A stretch of 64,000 bases of DNA from Bacteroidia bacterium (GTDB lineage Bacteria; Bacteroidota; Bacteroidia; J057). Each line of letters opens with the position of its first letter. Positions within the stretch are counted from its first letter, which is position 1. Below the pieces are notes generated by a model. That model searched no databases. It was given only the letters and a program-made list of their open reading frames with translations, and had not been told where the DNA came from. Position numbers and translations under genes: made by a program. The stretch covers positions 1,798,001-1,862,000 of the forward strand of contig JAWKNO010000003.1 in the NCBI GenBank assembly GCA_041391665.1. The letters are read 5' to 3'. Shown one piece after another: positions 44,636-54,498 of this stretch.

Positions 44636-45988
44636 ATGAAAATCTTACCGTTTTATTGCCGGTTTTTACTGCTTCCTGTAATGCTGGTCTTTATGACAAA
44701 AGCCCAGGCCCAGTCACAACTACTTGACAGGATTGTAGCTATTATCGGAGAAGAAATTATCCTGGAGTCAGACGTTGACAACCAGTACAACTACATGGTG
44801 ATCAATGGTCAAAAAGACGACGGAACCCTTCGTTGCCAGGTCATGGATAATCTCATCGTTTCAAAACTCCTTCTCAATAAAGCTATTCAGGACAGTATTG
44901 AAATCTCCGAAGCTGAAGTCGAAGTCGAAATAGATCGCCGCATTAAATATACCCTGGAGCAAATGGGGGGAGAGAAAAAGTTTATGGAAGTGTATGGAAA
45001 AACGGTCGATCAGTTCCGAATAGATATCAGAGACGATATCCGGAATGAATTGCTGATCAATAAACAACGCGGTGAAATGATGGAAGGGGCAAAAATCACC
45101 CCGAAAGAAGTCAAACAGTTTTTTAAAATAATCCCTGTCGACAGCCTGGGGCTACTACCCGCTGAAGTCCAGATCAACCATATTGTCATTACGCCTCCGT
45201 TTTCGAAGGAAAGCGAAACAAGAGCCAAAGAATCGCTGGCAGAAATACGAAAAAAAATCATGGATGAGGGCGCGGACTTTGGCGAGCTGGCGGCCAAAAA
45301 CACAGAAGAGCCCGGAGGGCGGGAAAGAAAGGGCGACCTGGGCTGGTTTGGCCGCGGGCAAATGGTACCTGAATTTGAAGAAGTTGCCTACCAAATGCGC
45401 GTTGGAGAGGTTTCCGCACCCTTTAAGACGGAGTTTGGCTACCACATCGTCAAGCTGTATGAAAAAAGAGGAGAAATGGTCCACGCTGCCCATATCCTCA
45501 AACGCCTTTCCTACAGCACCAACGGTGATTCCATCGCGATTGATTCCCTGACAAAGATTATGGAACTGGTCAACACCGACTCCCTTACATTCGAGCAGGC
45601 AGCCATTCTTTACTCTTCGGACCGGAACTCCAAACACTGCGGCGGCTGTATATCCAACCCGCAAACCAACGAACTTCGTATCCCGATGGATGCGCTGGAT
45701 GCCGATATGTATTTCAAAATTGATGAAATGAAACCCGGGGAAATCTCCAAACCTATGGAACTGCTTCAACCCGACGGATCCAGAGCGTTTCATGTGATTT
45801 ACCTTAAAAATAAAATCCCCCCACATACCCCAAACCTGCAGGACGATTACCAAAAAATTCAAAATGCTGCTCTGCAAAACAAGCAGTCAGAGATTTTTGA
45901 TAAATGGTTGCAATCCGCTAAGAAAAATATCTATATTGACATCAAACCCACAGAATGTTCAAACGCACTTAAAAACTGGGTCGAATAA
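44636..45988 (+). CDS. surA: Periplasmic chaperone/peptidyl-prolyl isomerase SurA
   Basis: Folding factor for outer-membrane proteins. I start it at 44636 (MKILPFYCRF), where a clean signal peptide begins (ending AQAQS); an upstream ATG at 44561 lies inside the preceding gene. The 450-residue protein opens with the SurA_N core (DRIVAIIGEEIILESDVDNQ), then a complete parvulin domain (INHIVITPPF to FGYHIVKLYEK, about 180-290), and a second, diverged one with HAAHIL, CGGCISN and FHVIYLK. The stop codon overlaps the start of moxR by one base (TAATG). Confidence 0.93.
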   Translation: MKILPFYCRFLLLPVMLVFMTKAQAQSQLLDRIVAIIGEEIILESDVDNQYNYMVINGQKDDGTLRCQVMDNLIVSKLLLNKAIQDSIEISEAEVEVEIDRRIKYTLEQMGGEKKFMEVYGKTVDQFRIDIRDDIRNELLINKQRGEMMEGAKITPKEVKQFFKIIPVDSLGLLPAEVQINHIVITPPFSKESETRAKESLAEIRKKIMDEGADFGELAAKNTEEPGGRERKGDLGWFGRGQMVPEFEEVAYQMRVGEVSAPFKTEFGYHIVKLYEKRGEMVHAAHILKRLSYSTNGDSIAIDSLTKIMELVNTDSLTFEQAAILYSSDRNSKHCGGCISNPQTNELRIPMDALDADMYFKIDEMKPGEISKPMELLQPDGSRAFHVIYLKNKIPPHTPNLQDDYQKIQNAALQNKQSEIFDKWLQSAKKNIYIDIKPTECSNALKNWVE

Positions 45989-46968
45989 TGCAGAAATATA
46001 AAAGCGAGGTTGAGGCCGCAGACGCGCTCGCCCAAAAATACCTGGAACTGAAAAAAGAGATCAGCAAAGTAATTATCGGACAGGATGATGTAATTGAAAA
46101 ATTACTCATTGCCCTTTTTTGTAAAGGGCATTCGCTGTTGGTAGGTGTACCTGGTCTCGCCAAAACCCTCCTTATCAGTACGATAGCGGAGGTACTGGAT
46201 CTTAAATTTAGTCGTATCCAGTTTACCCCTGACCTGATGCCAAGTGACATTATTGGTACAGAAATCCTTGAAATTGACGAAGAGTCCAATAAAAAGTACT
46301 TCAAGTTTATCAAGGGACCCGTATTTGCCAATATCGTCCTCGCAGATGAGATCAACCGTACTCCCCCAAAAACTCAGGCTGCCCTATTGGAAGCCATGCA
46401 GGAGAAAAAGGTAACTATCGCAGGGGAAGACCATAAGCTGGAAGCGCCGTTTTTTGTACTTGCCACCCAGAACCCCATCGAGCAGGAAGGTACCTATCCC
46501 CTGCCGGAAGCTCAGCTTGACCGGTTTATGTTTAATATCATGGTGGGGTATCCATCCATAGAGGAAGAAAAAGAAATCGTAAAAAGAACAACCGGCAACG
46601 CCGCACCGCAACTGAATACCATTCTTTCGCGGGAAGATATTCTTTATTTTCAGGATCTGGTGCGAAGTGTGCCGGTTACCGATAATGTTGTGGATCATGC
46701 CGTACGGCTTGTCAACAAAACCCGTATCAATACCCCACATGCTGCACCTGGTATCAAAGAACTGATTACCTGGGGCGCAGGACCACGAGCCTCACAATAT
46801 CTGATCCTGGGAGCCAAAGCCACCGCATTACTAAGAGGAAAATACTCCCCTGACATCGAAGATGTCAATGAGGTAGCAAAATCAGTCCTCCGCCACAGAG
46901 TTGTCGCATCCTTTACAGCAGAAGCTGAAGGCATTACAACTGATGATATTATCGATAAACTCCTGTAA
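45988..46968 (+). CDS. MoxR family AAA ATPase
   Basis: Chaperone-like ATPase that activates or assembles partner proteins, cytoplasmic. The 326-residue protein has the MoxR-type Walker A GVPGLAKT, Walker B LADEINR followed by TPPKTQAALLEAMQE, and sensor ATQNPIEQEGTYPLPEAQLDRF. MoxR genes normally precede a DUF58 and VWA-domain gene; neither follows here, since a separate lipoprotein gene comes next. Instead it is translationally fused (TAATG) to surA, which suggests a role linked to envelope protein quality. Confidence 0.92.
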   Translation: MQKYKSEVEAADALAQKYLELKKEISKVIIGQDDVIEKLLIALFCKGHSLLVGVPGLAKTLLISTIAEVLDLKFSRIQFTPDLMPSDIIGTEILEIDEESNKKYFKFIKGPVFANIVLADEINRTPPKTQAALLEAMQEKKVTIAGEDHKLEAPFFVLATQNPIEQEGTYPLPEAQLDRFMFNIMVGYPSIEEEKEIVKRTTGNAAPQLNTILSREDILYFQDLVRSVPVTDNVVDHAVRLVNKTRINTPHAAPGIKELITWGAGPRASQYLILGAKATALLRGKYSPDIEDVNEVAKSVLRHRVVASFTAEAEGITTDDIIDKLL

Positions 46969-46984
46969 AATACAGGAGTTTATC
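46954..46984 (+). terminator. Perfect hairpin overlapping the moxR stop codon
   Basis: GATAAACTCCTGTA (46954-46967) pairs perfectly with TACAGGAGTTTATC (46971-46984) around AAA; the TAA stop lies at the stem-loop junction. There is no T run afterwards, so it may be an RNA-stabilising 3' hairpin or a weak terminator. Confidence 0.6.
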
Positions 46985-47075
46985 TCTCGCCATTTATGCT
47001 GCAACCCATTTGTTCCTTTTGAAAAGCACCCGTTATCTTTTTTCACAAACAGGATCAACTCTAAACTTTAACATT

Positions 47076-47984
47076 ATGCACCGCATATTTATCCTTACAT
47101 TTTTTGCGTTGGGCATGTTCGCATGCAACAACAGTTCCTCCGAACAAACCACTCAGGATACAACGCCTGAAACTGTTTCCCGGTCAGTCAAACTGGAAAA
47201 TAAGGGTCTCGCTTCCCCTGAGTCAGTCATTGGGGATGGAACATTTTTTTATGTATCCAACGTTGGGGTAGAACTCAAACCTATGGATAAAGACGGCGAT
47301 GGTTTTATCGCCAAACTGGATGCCGAAGGCAATGTCGTGGAAGAAAAATTTATTACCGGACTCGACGCGCCAAAAGGATCAGCAATAGTAAGTGGCAAAT
47401 TGTATGTAGCCGATGTCGATAAGGTAAAAGTATTTGACCTCGCGACCAAAGCCGCAGCCGGAGAGGTGGATTTTTCAGCAAATGGAACCTCTTTCCTCAA
47501 TGATATTGCTGTGAAAAACAATCGCGAAATCTTTGTTTCCGCTACGGATATTGGCAAAATATTTTCCATCAACCTCGACGATCTCTCCGTAACAGAAGTA
47601 ACGACCGACGCGCCCGTTGCAGGCCCTAACGGACTCTGGTGGGACGAAGCCGGCAACCGCCTGCTGATCGCCTCCTACACCGGCAGTATTGATGGAAAAC
47701 TTTGCGCAATCGACTTTAAGCCCGAAGGCAATCAATATCACCCGATCAATGATTTTGGCGGATTTCTGGATGGAATTGCCATTACCGCTGGTGGCAAACT
47801 CGTATTCTCAGACTGGAACTCTGCCGGTATTCAGATGACAGATCTTTCTGGAGGAGCAACAGAAAGAGTAACTATGCCGGTTGACAGCATAAAAGGCCCT
47901 GCAGATTTTTACTACAATGCTGCAAAAAATGAACTCTGGGTTCCTGCCATGCAAGAGAATGTTATTTATATTCAAAGTCTTTAA
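47076..47984 (+). CDS. SMP-30/gluconolactonase-like beta-propeller lipoprotein
   Basis: The 302-residue product starts at 47076 (MHRIFILTFF), with a lipobox-like FACN (Cys17) after the hydrophobic stretch; a more upstream start at 47010 lacks a proper signal peptide. The body is a six-bladed propeller with repeated strands such as LENKGLASPESVIGDG, LDAPKGSAIVSGKLYVAD, and VAGPNGLWWDEAGNRLLIAS. An SMP-30-type metal site is possible but not confirmed. It probably binds or hydrolyses a small lactone-like or sugar ligand outside the cytoplasm. It appears monocistronic. Confidence 0.8.
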   Translation: MHRIFILTFFALGMFACNNSSSEQTTQDTTPETVSRSVKLENKGLASPESVIGDGTFFYVSNVGVELKPMDKDGDGFIAKLDAEGNVVEEKFITGLDAPKGSAIVSGKLYVADVDKVKVFDLATKAAAGEVDFSANGTSFLNDIAVKNNREIFVSATDIGKIFSINLDDLSVTEVTTDAPVAGPNGLWWDEAGNRLLIASYTGSIDGKLCAIDFKPEGNQYHPINDFGGFLDGIAITAGGKLVFSDWNSAGIQMTDLSGGATERVTMPVDSIKGPADFYYNAAKNELWVPAMQENVIYIQSL

Positions 47985-48029
47985 TTAATTGTCCGGTATC
48001 ACCTGGATGAACTTTTTCCGGTATTAAAT

Positions 48030-50972
48030 TTGACCTGTCCGCAGATGCAGCAGATTCAAGACAAACTTTCTATCCTTGCCGCTTCGCTTGAAGGGGATTT
48101 ATACTACGATCACACGATGCGGGTGCTTTATGCAACGGATGCCTCTGTGTATCGCGAGTTGCCCCTGGCCGTCGCCATGCCAAAAAATGCCGACGATCTC
48201 AAACAATTGATCCATTTTGCCAGGACAGAAAAAACGTCTTTGATTCCCCGCACAGCAGGAACTTCACTCGCCGGGCAATGTGTGGGAGAAGGTATCGTAG
48301 TAGACACCTCCCGCTACATGACCGGAATACTGGAGGTCAATAAAGAAGAAAGTTGGGTAAAAGTTCAGCCAGGTGTTATCCGCGACGATCTCAACAAATA
48401 CCTGCGGCCCTACGGCCTATTTTTTGGCCCGAATACCTCTACGGCAAACCGCGCCATGATCGGTGGAATGGTAGGCAATAACTCCTGCGGCTCTTATTCG
48501 ATCGTATATGGCACGACCCGCGATCATGTGATCGAGCTCAAAACCATCCTCAGTGATGGAAGTGAAGCAGTATTCGGCCCGCTGACTCAGACACAATTTG
48601 AAGAAAAATGTGCCCTCCCTACACTGGAAGGGCAGATCTACCGCCACATCCGGGAAGAGCTTAGCCAACCCGGGCAACAGGAAGAAATACGAAGAGAATT
48701 TCCCCGGAAAGAACTTCACCGCAGAAATACCGGCTACGCCGTCGATGTGCTCCTCGACAGTGAGGTATTTACCGAAGGTGGTACCCCCTTCAACTTTTGC
48801 AAACTGATTGCAGGATCAGAAGGAACCCTCGCCTTTCATACTGAAATAAAAATCCATGTGGACCCGCTGCCTCCCAGGGTGACCGGGCTGATATGTATCC
48901 ACCATACCTCCGTAGCAGAATCGCTGAAAGCGGTCCTCGTTGCGCTCAAACACAACCCGCGTGCAGTGGAGCTGATGGATAAAATTGTGATGGATTGTAC
49001 CAAAGGCAACCGCCTGTATCAGAAAAACAGGTTTTTTGTCGAAGGAGATCCACACGCAATTCTCGTAATAGAGCTGGGCGGAGATACGAAAGAAGAAGTG
49101 GAAGCCCGCCTGCTGGCTGTTGAAGCAGATATGCGCGCCGAAAATTATGGGTACGCTTACCCACGTGTTTTTGGCCCAGACATCAACAAAGTATGGGATC
49201 TGCGCAGTGCCGGCCTCGGGCTATTGTCCAATGTACCCGGCGATGCAAAACCCGTAGCAGTGATTGAGGATACGGCGGTTTATCCCGACGAACTTCCTGA
49301 CTATATCGCAGCGTTTTCAAAAATGATGGAAACCTACGGCCAACAGGCTGTTTATTATGCCCACGCAGGGGCAGGCGAACTGCACCTCCGGCCCATTCTC
49401 GATCTGAAATCACCGAAAGACCGGAAACTCTTCAGGGATATCGCACAGTCAACGGCAGAACTCGTAAAAAAATACAGAGGATCTCTTTCCGGTGAGCATG
49501 GCGATGGAAGAGTCAGAGCAGAATTTATCCCGCTGATGGTAGGTGAAAATAACTACCAGTTACTTCGCCGGATCAAACAAACCTGGGACCCCGTCAATAT
49601 TTTCAATCCGGGGAAAATCGTAGATGCCCCACCGATGGATGTTTCGCTGCGGTATGAAGGGGTAAAAGAAACCCGCCAGTTTGATACTGTATTCGATTTT
49701 TCGGATAGCGAGGGAATCCTCCGCGCTGCGGAGAAATGCAATGGTTCCGGCGACTGCCGGAAAACACACCTTTCCGGCGGCACGATGTGCCCGAGTTATA
49801 TGGCTACCCGCGATGAGAAAGATACCACAAGAGCCAGAGCCAATATTCTCCGGGAAATCCTCACCCGCTCCAATGACGAAAACCCTTTCGCCAGTGAAGA
49901 AATCCACGAAGTCATGGATCTCTGCCTCGGCTGTAAAGGCTGTGCCTCCGAATGCCCGTCAAATGTCAATGTCGCAACCCTAAAGGCCGAATTTCTCCAC
50001 CAATACTATAAAAAATCAGGCGTTCCTATGCGGGCAAAAGCCTTTGCAGGTATTTCCCGCCTCAATAACTTCGCCGCAATTGCACCCGGCATCAGTAATT
50101 TTTTTATGGGTAATGCGCTATCAGGTGGGCTCATGAAAAAAGCGCTGGGCGTTGCCGCTAAACGCAACCTGCCAGCTATTTATAAAACCACACTCCGGAA
50201 ATGGTTTGATAAACAGGTTTTCAAACCTGTCAATAACCCCAAAGGGACTCTCTACTTTTTCTTCGATGAGTTTACCAATTTCAACGACGTGGAAGCAGGC
50301 ATCAAAGCCATTCAGTTGCTCCACCGGCTGAACTACGAAGTAAAAACCGTCGCTCATGCAGAAAGTGCACGGGGATATATTTCCAAAGGACTTTTACCCA
50401 CTGCACGTCGTATTGCTATGTACAACGTGGAAGTATTTAAAGATATCATTACTGAAGAAACTCCACTGATCGGCATAGAACCCTCCGCCATACTGGGTTT
50501 CAGAGATGAATATCCCAAACTGGTAATCAAAGAATACCGGGAAACCGCCGAAAAACTGGGAAAAAATGCACTGCTGATTGATGAATTTCTCGCCAGGGAA
50601 ATTGCGAAAGGAAATATTTCGAAAGAATCATTTACTACCGGGAAAAAACATATACTGCTGCACGGACACTGTCATCAAAAAGCGCTGTCTTCGGTGGAAG
50701 TTTCCCGCACACTCTTATCCCTTCCTGAAAACTATACAGTCGAATTGATCCCTTCCGGATGCTGCGGAATGGCAGGTTCGTTCGGATATGAAAAAGAACA
50801 TTACGATGTTTCGATGAAAATCGGGGAACTTGTTCTTTTTCCTACCGTAAGAAAAGCAGAAAATAATACCATCATCGCTGCTCCCGGAACCAGTTGCCGC
50901 CACCAGATTGCAGACGGCACAGGCCGGAAAGCGCTGCACCCTGCAGAGATTTTGTGGGAGGCTCTGAGTTAA
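48030..50972 (+). CDS. Fused FAD-linked oxidase and Fe-S/CCG dehydrogenase (D-lactate or D-2-hydroxyacid type)
   Basis: A 980-residue three-part enzyme. The FAD-binding PCMH domain (about 40-230) has AGTSLAGQCVGEGIVVD and GGMVGNNSCGSYSIVYG. A FAD-oxidase C-terminal domain follows (to about 540), with HAGAGELHLRPI and SGEHGDGRVRAEFIP. Then come two Fe-S motifs (CNGSGDCRKTHLSGGTMCP and CLGCKGCASECP) and a CCG-type domain (HGHCHQKAL, SGCCGMAGSFG). It is likely an electron-bifurcating-like or quinone-linked D-2-hydroxyacid dehydrogenase. TTG at 48030 is given as start; ATG at 48045 is equally possible, as TAAATTTG at 48025-48032 could be a promoter. Confidence 0.9.
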   Translation: MTCPQMQQIQDKLSILAASLEGDLYYDHTMRVLYATDASVYRELPLAVAMPKNADDLKQLIHFARTEKTSLIPRTAGTSLAGQCVGEGIVVDTSRYMTGILEVNKEESWVKVQPGVIRDDLNKYLRPYGLFFGPNTSTANRAMIGGMVGNNSCGSYSIVYGTTRDHVIELKTILSDGSEAVFGPLTQTQFEEKCALPTLEGQIYRHIREELSQPGQQEEIRREFPRKELHRRNTGYAVDVLLDSEVFTEGGTPFNFCKLIAGSEGTLAFHTEIKIHVDPLPPRVTGLICIHHTSVAESLKAVLVALKHNPRAVELMDKIVMDCTKGNRLYQKNRFFVEGDPHAILVIELGGDTKEEVEARLLAVEADMRAENYGYAYPRVFGPDINKVWDLRSAGLGLLSNVPGDAKPVAVIEDTAVYPDELPDYIAAFSKMMETYGQQAVYYAHAGAGELHLRPILDLKSPKDRKLFRDIAQSTAELVKKYRGSLSGEHGDGRVRAEFIPLMVGENNYQLLRRIKQTWDPVNIFNPGKIVDAPPMDVSLRYEGVKETRQFDTVFDFSDSEGILRAAEKCNGSGDCRKTHLSGGTMCPSYMATRDEKDTTRARANILREILTRSNDENPFASEEIHEVMDLCLGCKGCASECPSNVNVATLKAEFLHQYYKKSGVPMRAKAFAGISRLNNFAAIAPGISNFFMGNALSGGLMKKALGVAAKRNLPAIYKTTLRKWFDKQVFKPVNNPKGTLYFFFDEFTNFNDVEAGIKAIQLLHRLNYEVKTVAHAESARGYISKGLLPTARRIAMYNVEVFKDIITEETPLIGIEPSAILGFRDEYPKLVIKEYRETAEKLGKNALLIDEFLAREIAKGNISKESFTTGKKHILLHGHCHQKALSSVEVSRTLLSLPENYTVELIPSGCCGMAGSFGYEKEHYDVSMKIGELVLFPTVRKAENNTIIAAPGTSCRHQIADGTGRKALHPAEILWEALS

Positions 50973-50998
50973 GCTAAGACATTCCCCTCAAAAAACGT

Positions 50999-51006
50999 TA
51001 TCTTTG
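50999..51006 (+). promoter_or_regulatory. Candidate promoter -7 element for the mutase gene
   Basis: TATCTTTG matches TAnnTTTG, 32 bases before the ATG of the IcmF-type gene and after the stop of the preceding gene. No -33 element is evident. Confidence 0.4.
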
Positions 51007-51038
51007 CAGGTTAAGCGAATAAGATCAACCTTACTGCA

Positions 51039-54000
51039 ATGAATGAAACGCGTGTTTATAAGCCTACAAACAAAGTTCGGATTGTAACTGCTGCTGCACT
51101 TTTTGACGGACATGATGTAGCGATCAACATCATGCGGCGTATCCTCCAGGCCTCCGGGGCAGAAATCATCCACCTTGGGCATAATCGTTCCGTGCAGGAG
51201 ATTGTTAATACTGCTATTCAGGAAGATGCACAGGCTATTGCCATCACCTCTTATCAGGGGGGCCATGTCGAATACCTGAAGTATATGCATGACCTCCTCC
51301 GGGAAAATGGTTGCGGTCATATCCGTATTTTCGCAGGTGGGGGAGGAACTATTCTTCCCACAGAAATAGAAGAATTGCACACTTACGGGATCACCCGGGT
51401 CTATTCTCCTGATGATGGCCGCCAAATGGGGCTCCAGGGTATGATCAATGACCTGCTGGAAAAGGCAGATTTCCCCACAGGCATTTCGCTCAATGGAGAA
51501 CTCAGCAAACTTCAGAATAAAAAATCGCGCGATCTGGGCAGGATTATTTCGGCCATAGAAAATCACGCACCCTCAGCAGATTCTGCCTTACTGCATATTC
51601 AATCTCTCCTCGCTCAACATTCCCATCCTCCTGTACTCGGCATTACAGGTACAGGTGGTGCGGGGAAATCTTCGTTGGTGGACGAACTGATCCGCCGTTT
51701 TCTTCGGGAATTTCCGGAAAAACACCTGGCGATCGTATCAGTCGATCCTTCCAAAAGAAAAACCGGAGGCGCACTCCTTGGCGACCGGATTCGTATGAAC
51801 GCAGTCAATCACCCACATGTTTTCATGCGGTCTCTGGCAACCCGTCAGTCAAATCTCGCGCTTTCGCGTCATGTCGCACAGGTAATCGATGTGTTGAAAG
51901 CCGCAGCGTTTGACCTGATCATCCTGGAGACTTCCGGCATCGGACAGTCTGATACGGAAATCGTCGATCACTCAGACATCTCACTGTATGTCATGACACC
52001 TGAGTACGGAGCCGCTTCCCAACTGGAAAAAATCGATATGCTGGACTATGCAGACCTCATAGCCCTCAACAAATTTGACAAACGCGGTGCGCAGGATGCC
52101 CTGCGTGATGTGCGCAAACAATTCAAACGCAATCATCAGTTGTGGGAAACGCCCGATGATGAGGTACCGGTATTTGGGACGATTGCCTCACAGTTTAATG
52201 ATCCCGGTATGAACAACCTCTACCGGGCGGTTATGCAAAAGCTGTCAGAAAAAACAGGAGCAGAGAGTATCTTTTCCCACAACAATATCACTAAAGAAAC
52301 CTCCGAAAAAATATACATTATTCCTCCGGCAAGGACACGTTACCTTTCCGAAATCGCAGAAACCATCCGCAATTACAACAAATGGGCAGAAACACAGGCA
52401 GCCATCGCCAGGAAACTGGAGGGACTCAAAATTGCCCTGGATGTGCTTGGTGAGTCTGGAAAAAATTCTGCTGCTGCTGACCTGGAAGAAATTTACCAGA
52501 AAGAAAACCTTCTGTTTGATGCCCAAAACCGGCAGATTGTCGAAAACTGGAACAACAAAAAAGCCCGGTATGCTGCGGATGAATATATCTATGAAGTAAG
52601 AGGGAAAGAAATACGGATCCAGACATTTACCCAATCACTCTCTCACAACCATATCCCCAAAGTGGCCCTTCCCGGATACAAAGGATGGGGAGATATTCTT
52701 CACTGGAGCCTACAGGAAAATGTGCCGGGCGAATTCCCTTTTACTGCCGGTGTATATCCCTTCAAGCGCGAACAGGAAGACCCTACGCGAATGTTTGCCG
52801 GAGAAGGTGGCCCGGAACGCACCAATAAACGATTTCACTACGTATCACTCGGAATGCCCGCCAAACGGCTTTCCACGGCCTTTGACTCGGTAACGCTGTA
52901 TGGGGAAGATCCGGATCACCGACCCGATATTTTTGGTAAAATCGGAAATTCCGGTGTCTCTGTATGCTGCCTCGACGATGCAAAAAAACTGTACTCAGGC
53001 TTTGACCTCTGCGACCCGGCCACCTCAGTGTCGATGACGATCAACGGCCCTGCCGCCACCGTTCTGGGATTTTTTATGAATGCTGCCATTGATCAGCAGT
53101 GCGAGATCTACATCCGGGAGCATGGATTGGAAGCAGCAGTAACTACAAAAATAGATAAGATATTCGAAGAAAAAGGCATGGCCCGTCCTACGTATTGGGG
53201 GCAACTTCCGGAAGGAAACAACGGACTGGGACTGATGCTGCTGGGTGTGACGGGAGATGAGGTGTTGCCGATGGATGTATATGAAAAAATCAGGACAAAA
53301 ACGCTTTCCCGTGTACGGGGAACCGTGCAGGCCGATATACTGAAAGAAGATCAGGCGCAAAATACCTGCATTTTTTCTACAGAATTTTCGCTCAAACTTA
53401 TGGGCGACGTTCAGCAATATTTTATCGACCATAATGTGCGGAATTTTTATTCCGTGTCTATCTCCGGTTATCATATAGCGGAAGCAGGCGCAAACCCGAT
53501 TTCTCAGCTGGCCTTTACCCTTGCCAACGGATTTACTTTTGTGGAGTATTATGTCTCCCGGGGAATGGATATTAACAAATTTGCCCCAAACTTTTCCTTC
53601 TTCTTTTCCAATGGTGTGGACCCCGAGTACGCTGTCATAGGGAGAGTTGCCCGCCGCATCTGGGCAAAAGCCATGAAACTCAAATATGGCGCAGACGAAC
53701 GGGCACAAAAGCTCAAATACCATATTCAGACTTCCGGGCGTTCCCTCCACGCACAGGAAATATCCTTCAACGATATCAGAACCACACTGCAGGCGCTATA
53801 CGCCATTTACGACAACTGCAACTCGCTGCATACCAACGCCTACGATGAAGCGATCACAACGCCAACCGAAGAGTCGGTACGCAGAGCCATGGCGATCCAG
53901 CTTATCATCAATCACGAGCTTGGACTGGCCAAAAATCAGAATCCTCTGCAAGGTGCATTTATCATTGAGGAACTTACCGACCTGGTAGAAGAAGCCGTAA

Positions 54001-54416
54001 TGATCGAATTTGACCGGATTACCGAACGAGGTGGCGTACTTGGTGCCATGGAAACCATGTATCAGCGGGGAAAAATACAGGAAGAATCGATTTATTACGA
54101 AACGCTTAAACACTCAGGAGAGTTTCCAATCATCGGGGTAAATACCTTCCTCTCCGACGAAGGATCGCCAACCATTATCCCCAATGAAGTCATACGCTCC
54201 ACTACCGAAGAGAAAGAGTACCAGATATCCGGTATCCGTGATTTGCATGCAAGGAGAGTCGTAAAAGCAACAGCCGCACTGAAGCATTTACAGGAAGTCG
54301 CCGTAGCCAATGGTAACCTGTTTGAAGCACTGATGGAAGCTACAAAATGGGCATCATTGGGGCAAATAACCCACGCCATGTATGAAGTTGGTGGCCAATA
54401 CCGGAGAAATATGTAG
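51039..54416 (+). CDS. icmF: Fused isobutyryl-CoA-mutase-type protein (IcmF): B12 domain + GTPase + mutase
   Basis: Coenzyme B12-dependent acyl-CoA mutase with its own G-protein chaperone in one chain, 1125 residues. The N-terminal cobalamin domain has the His ligand in DGHD (H25) and FAGGGGTI. The MeaB-like GTPase follows, with the P-loop GTGGAGKSS (K210) and ALNKFDKRG. The C-terminal half is the mutase TIM barrel (AGVYPFKREQEDPTRMFAGE, NGPAATVLGFFMNAA, SISGYHIAEAGANP). This order is that of IcmF, not separate MutA/MutB. Substrate (isobutyryl-, isovaleryl-/pivalyl- or a related acyl-CoA) cannot be told. The following VOC gene might be a coupled epimerase-like enzyme. Confidence 0.93.
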   Translation: MNETRVYKPTNKVRIVTAAALFDGHDVAINIMRRILQASGAEIIHLGHNRSVQEIVNTAIQEDAQAIAITSYQGGHVEYLKYMHDLLRENGCGHIRIFAGGGGTILPTEIEELHTYGITRVYSPDDGRQMGLQGMINDLLEKADFPTGISLNGELSKLQNKKSRDLGRIISAIENHAPSADSALLHIQSLLAQHSHPPVLGITGTGGAGKSSLVDELIRRFLREFPEKHLAIVSVDPSKRKTGGALLGDRIRMNAVNHPHVFMRSLATRQSNLALSRHVAQVIDVLKAAAFDLIILETSGIGQSDTEIVDHSDISLYVMTPEYGAASQLEKIDMLDYADLIALNKFDKRGAQDALRDVRKQFKRNHQLWETPDDEVPVFGTIASQFNDPGMNNLYRAVMQKLSEKTGAESIFSHNNITKETSEKIYIIPPARTRYLSEIAETIRNYNKWAETQAAIARKLEGLKIALDVLGESGKNSAAADLEEIYQKENLLFDAQNRQIVENWNNKKARYAADEYIYEVRGKEIRIQTFTQSLSHNHIPKVALPGYKGWGDILHWSLQENVPGEFPFTAGVYPFKREQEDPTRMFAGEGGPERTNKRFHYVSLGMPAKRLSTAFDSVTLYGEDPDHRPDIFGKIGNSGVSVCCLDDAKKLYSGFDLCDPATSVSMTINGPAATVLGFFMNAAIDQQCEIYIREHGLEAAVTTKIDKIFEEKGMARPTYWGQLPEGNNGLGLMLLGVTGDEVLPMDVYEKIRTKTLSRVRGTVQADILKEDQAQNTCIFSTEFSLKLMGDVQQYFIDHNVRNFYSVSISGYHIAEAGANPISQLAFTLANGFTFVEYYVSRGMDINKFAPNFSFFFSNGVDPEYAVIGRVARRIWAKAMKLKYGADERAQKLKYHIQTSGRSLHAQEISFNDIRTTLQALYAIYDNCNSLHTNAYDEAITTPTEESVRRAMAIQLIINHELGLAKNQNPLQGAFIIEELTDLVEEAVMIEFDRITERGGVLGAMETMYQRGKIQEESIYYETLKHSGEFPIIGVNTFLSDEGSPTIIPNEVIRSTTEEKEYQISGIRDLHARRVVKATAALKHLQEVAVANGNLFEALMEATKWASLGQITHAMYEVGGQYRRNM

Positions 54417-54468
54417 CTGATTCAGATGGTTTACCTGCATCAAAAGGTTCATAGGTTCCGGAAATTGT

Positions 54469-54476
54469 TATATTTG
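54469..54476 (+). promoter_or_regulatory. Candidate promoter -7 element
   Basis: TATATTTG matches TAnnTTTG and lies 22 bases before the VOC-protein ATG. No clear -33 element. Confidence 0.4.
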
Positions 54477-54498
54477 CCGGTTCAGAAAAATACCTTTT

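Noticed and set aside
53025..53750. 241-codon minus-strand ORF
   Set aside because: Shadow of the mutase domain of icmF.
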